Shown here piece by piece: positions 62,585 through 64,000 of a DNA stretch of 64,000 nt. The DNA lies in contig JAJPGZ010000010.1 in assembly GCA_021325495.1 (NCBI GenBank), forward strand, positions 372,001 to 436,000. Reading direction: 5' to 3'. The stretch is from Spartobacteria bacterium. Lineage in GTDB: Bacteria; Verrucomicrobiota; Verrucomicrobiia; Chthoniobacterales; UBA10450. The translations under genes and the position numbers were made by a program. Below the pieces are notes generated by a model. It saw only the letters and a list, made by a program, of their open reading frames with translations. It ran no database searches and was not told the origin of the DNA. The stretch's first letter is position 1; every line of letters begins with the position of its first letter.

Positions 62585-62838
62585 ACGGGCGTCGTTACCA
62601 GATCGAGTACGGTGCCTCCGCGATGTGCGATCTGGATTTTCTAAACGCGAAAATCCGGAAGCAGATTTTGCGGAAGATCGAGCGATTGGAGTCAGGACTG
62701 CATGGCGACATTAAGCGGCTTCGTCGAGCTGACATTGGATACCGATTGCGAATGGGAGACTATCGGATCTTGTTCGATGTCGAAGGAACGGTTATTGTCA
62801 TTCGTCGAATCGGAGATCGGAAAAACGTATATGACTAA
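62581..62838 (+). CDS. RelE/ParE-type toxin
   Basis: 85 residues: YQIEYGASAMCDLDFLNAKI, LRRADIGYRLRMGDYRILFD and VIRRIGDRKNVYD match the RelE/ParE fold, with the conserved Arg-rich strand and C-terminal Arg/Tyr. Members cleave ribosome-bound mRNA or block gyrase. Toxin comes before antitoxin here, as in HigBA-type loci. The start overlaps the M28 stop, and the stop overlaps the antitoxin by 8 bp. No exact motif copy lies within it. Confidence 0.85.
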   Translation: MNGRRYQIEYGASAMCDLDFLNAKIRKQILRKIERLESGLHGDIKRLRRADIGYRLRMGDYRILFDVEGTVIVIRRIGDRKNVYD

Positions 62839-63010
62839 GACATTGATCCGCGACATCGGCCGAACCGTGGCGAAGAAGCGCCAGCAACTTTCCGCCATCC
62901 GCGAAGAAGTGGAAGATTTGCTCGATTATCTCGATCTCGTCGAAGCTCGCGCAAGAGACGCGGGTAAACCTCGCGTCAGTCACGCTGAAATGAAGAAGCG
63001 CTTCGCTTGA
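62831..63010 (+). CDS. Putative antitoxin partner of the RelE-type toxin
   Basis: 59 residues from ATG 62831, overlapping the toxin by 8 bp. Helical, charged sequence (KKRQQLSAIREEVEDLLDYL, ARARDAGKPRVSHAEMKKRF) without a recognised DNA-binding domain at the N-terminus. The antitoxin role is inferred from position, size and the coupled reading frames. A longer frame from 62702 lies wholly within the toxin gene and is rejected. Confidence 0.7.
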   Translation: MTKTLIRDIGRTVAKKRQQLSAIREEVEDLLDYLDLVEARARDAGKPRVSHAEMKKRFA

Positions 63011-63022
63011 TCGGCAACCCGC

Positions 63023-63125
63023 TGCAAGATGTCGATCTTCCATTCGAAGTCGGCAATCAGGTCGCGAACGCCGACAAATTTCCGGAATGGAAACCGGGAA
63101 ATGAGTTCAAGCCGGAGCGATGCAA
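63023..63125 (+). pseudogene. Remnant copy of the M28 peptidase 3' end
   Basis: The translated sequence LQDVDLPFEVGNQVANADKF and PEWKPGNEFKPERC matches the M28 C-terminus at 62460-62555 (VQDVDLLFEVGYQVANGDKF, PEWKPGNEFKSKRD) at about 30 of 35 positions. It diverges on both sides. It has no start and follows the antitoxin stop directly. It is either the tail of a lost tandem M28 paralogue or a duplication made when the toxin-antitoxin pair was inserted. It includes a perfect TGTCGATCTT copy at 63030. Confidence 0.8.
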
Positions 63126-63145
63126 GGATGAAAAAGTGACCGGCA

Positions 63146-63856
63146 ATGCAAATAGCCAAGAAGATAATTGTTCCCTCATTGCTGCTCGTTTTTGCGGCGA
63201 ATCTCATCACAATCATTTATCTCGACGAATACTTTTATCGCAATCGTCCGCGCGTCCCGAATCCGGCGGCGAAACAAGTTTATGCACTTGATATTCATCA
63301 TGGTGCTCGCGTGTATGTAACTCGCTCTGAAAAACTCCCATTTGATTACTTCCCAATCGTGGAACCGATCGTGTTCTGCGCTGCATTCCTCCTCAACCGG
63401 TACTGGAAAGTACTTCCGAGGGCGACGCCGCCGGTAACGTCCTCAAAACCGACTGCGCCAAAGTTTCGGGCCTTAGTGATTGCTGTGGGTGGCGCGTGGT
63501 GTCTGTTCATTGCCGGATCGACCATTGGCGAGCGGCTTTTAATCGACCTTAATGGATCGATCGCGGGTCGAAGCGATGCGAACGGGCCGAACCGGCCTGG
63601 TGCCATTTACACAATTATAGACTCCGACGGAAAACCAAACACATACGTTACGGGGCCAACTGATGCCTCATTGCCGCACGATCTGCCCGTTGGCGCGAAA
63701 ATCTCCAAGCAGAAATGGCACCTGAGTTATGTTGTCGACGGTCGAACGCTGAACACTTTTCCGATTACCTTCTATGGAGTCTTAACAGGCATCGGCTTGT
63801 CACTGCTAGCATTCAGCGCCACACTCGCAATTCAGCAACATCGCGCTGCAAGTTAG
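63146..63856 (+). CDS. Membrane protein of unknown function (236 aa)
   Basis: About four hydrophobic segments: IIVPSLLLVFAANLITIIYL (7-26), YFPIVEPIVFCAAFLL (about 68-83), ALVIAVGGAWCLFIAGSTI (about 109-127) and FYGVLTGIGLSLLAFSATLA (about 210-228). A soluble loop (about 130-205) contains NGPNRPGAIYTIIDSDGKPN. No family recognised. The region from 63040 to here lacks both iterated motifs and its codon choice looks more mixed than its neighbours, which suggests later acquisition. The stop overlaps the convergent hisC end. Confidence 0.7.
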   Translation: MQIAKKIIVPSLLLVFAANLITIIYLDEYFYRNRPRVPNPAAKQVYALDIHHGARVYVTRSEKLPFDYFPIVEPIVFCAAFLLNRYWKVLPRATPPVTSSKPTAPKFRALVIAVGGAWCLFIAGSTIGERLLIDLNGSIAGRSDANGPNRPGAIYTIIDSDGKPNTYVTGPTDASLPHDLPVGAKISKQKWHLSYVVDGRTLNTFPITFYGVLTGIGLSLLAFSATLAIQQHRAAS

Positions 63857-64000
63857 ACCGTTTGCTTAAACGCCGAAAGAAACGCTTCCATCTCGGATTT
63901 CTTGCCGATCGTTAGGCGCATGTGGTTCGGCATGGCCGGAAAGAGGCGGCCGACCTGGACGTTGCGTTGTTTCATCGCGGCGATGAGCGGGACGACGGGA
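63853..64000 (-). CDS. hisC: Histidinol-phosphate aminotransferase, C-terminal end (5' part beyond window)
   Basis: Only the last 48 codons are visible: PVVPLIAAMKQRNVQVGRLF, then PAMPNHMRLTIGKKSEMEAF and LSAFKQTV. The GRxFPxxPxxxRLTIG pattern with an Arg contacting the substrate carboxylate is typical of HisC-type class I/II aminotransferase ends. A second-motif copy (about 63909) is translated as LTI. Other aromatic aminotransferases of the same fold are possible. Confidence 0.7.
   Translation of the reverse strand, partial: PVVPLIAAMKQRNVQVGRLFPAMPNHMRLTIGKKSEMEAFLSAFKQTV

Noticed and set aside
62702-62830. Longer antitoxin starting inside the toxin gene
   Set aside because: The extra 43 codons are simply another frame of the toxin; ATG 62831 gives the usual short overlap.
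1-64000. Reading the iterated 10-mer as a Chi-like or KOPS-like polar signal
   Set aside because: About 50 copies in one orientation and 56 in the other across the window; polar signals show a strong strand bias.

Overview
This 64 kb window is a dense bacterial chromosome segment (moderately high GC, short intergenic gaps, many 1-8 bp gene overlaps). The gene families point to Verrucomicrobiota, probably a soil Chthoniobacterales-like lineage: a secreted GH57-like protein ending in a verrucomicrobial-type C-terminal domain, a compact pilM-N-O type locus, a prepilin with an AFTLIE junction, a full MoxR/Bat aerotolerance-type operon, an ADOP-type permease and several secreted metallopeptidases. 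This assignment is by family resemblance only. No IS element, prophage or CRISPR array was seen.

Layout. 1-1860 (minus): Gfo/Idh/MocA oxidoreductase (truncated by the window edge), ArfB-like peptidyl-tRNA hydrolase, FMN reductase. 1937-4930 (minus): large secreted GH57-like protein. 5087-15153 (plus): a signal-transduction block with a NarL-type kinase split by an in-frame stop, its LuxR-type regulator, an XRE-receiver fusion, a PAS kinase, a double receiver, two degenerate two-component fragments and a 1056-residue hybrid kinase. 15212-15297: tRNA-Leu(UAA). 15403-21328: amidase, patatin-like lipase, PfpI-family protein, pgsA, der. 21370-29579: MoxR ATPase, DUF58, DUF4381-like, BatA, BatB/C, BatD, BatE. 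29634-33888: conserved unknown gene, then pilM/N/O and a small secreted protein. 33925-44804: sulfotransferase, alkaline-phosphatase-type hydrolase, CapK/PaaK-like ligase, secreted proteins, ADOP permease, sirtuin, M2 peptidase. 45161-50691: trpGECFBA operon without trpD. 50725-58614: DUF1360 protein, ChrA transporter, DUF5996 protein, RsbW-like kinase, ruvB, xseA, prepilin, MarC. 58660-64000: secreted M3 and M28 peptidases, a RelE-type toxin-antitoxin pair beside a remnant copy of the M28 3' end, a membrane protein, and the 3' end of hisC.

The outstanding observation is at DNA level. The 10-mer AAGATCGACA / TGTCGATCTT occurs about 106 times by eye (50 and 56 per orientation), against roughly 0.1 expected in random sequence. 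It lies inside genes in several reading frames, at gene ends, inside signal-peptide codons and between genes. It also forms tandem pairs with a strict 15-16 bp period. A second, unrelated motif, GCCTAACGA / TCGTTAGGC, occurs about 49 times exactly (about 58 as the 8-mer CCTAACGA), against about 0.5 (2) expected. The two behave like DNA-uptake or HIP1-type genome-wide signals. I do not recognise either one from known uptake, Chi, KOPS or HIP1 sequences. Type IV pilus-type genes are present here, so a DNA-uptake role is a reasonable but unproven hypothesis.

Other structure: a family of two-hairpin REP-like elements, an inverted repeat that supplies the xseA start codon, and a duplicated 3' end of the ADOP gene around one REP-like element.
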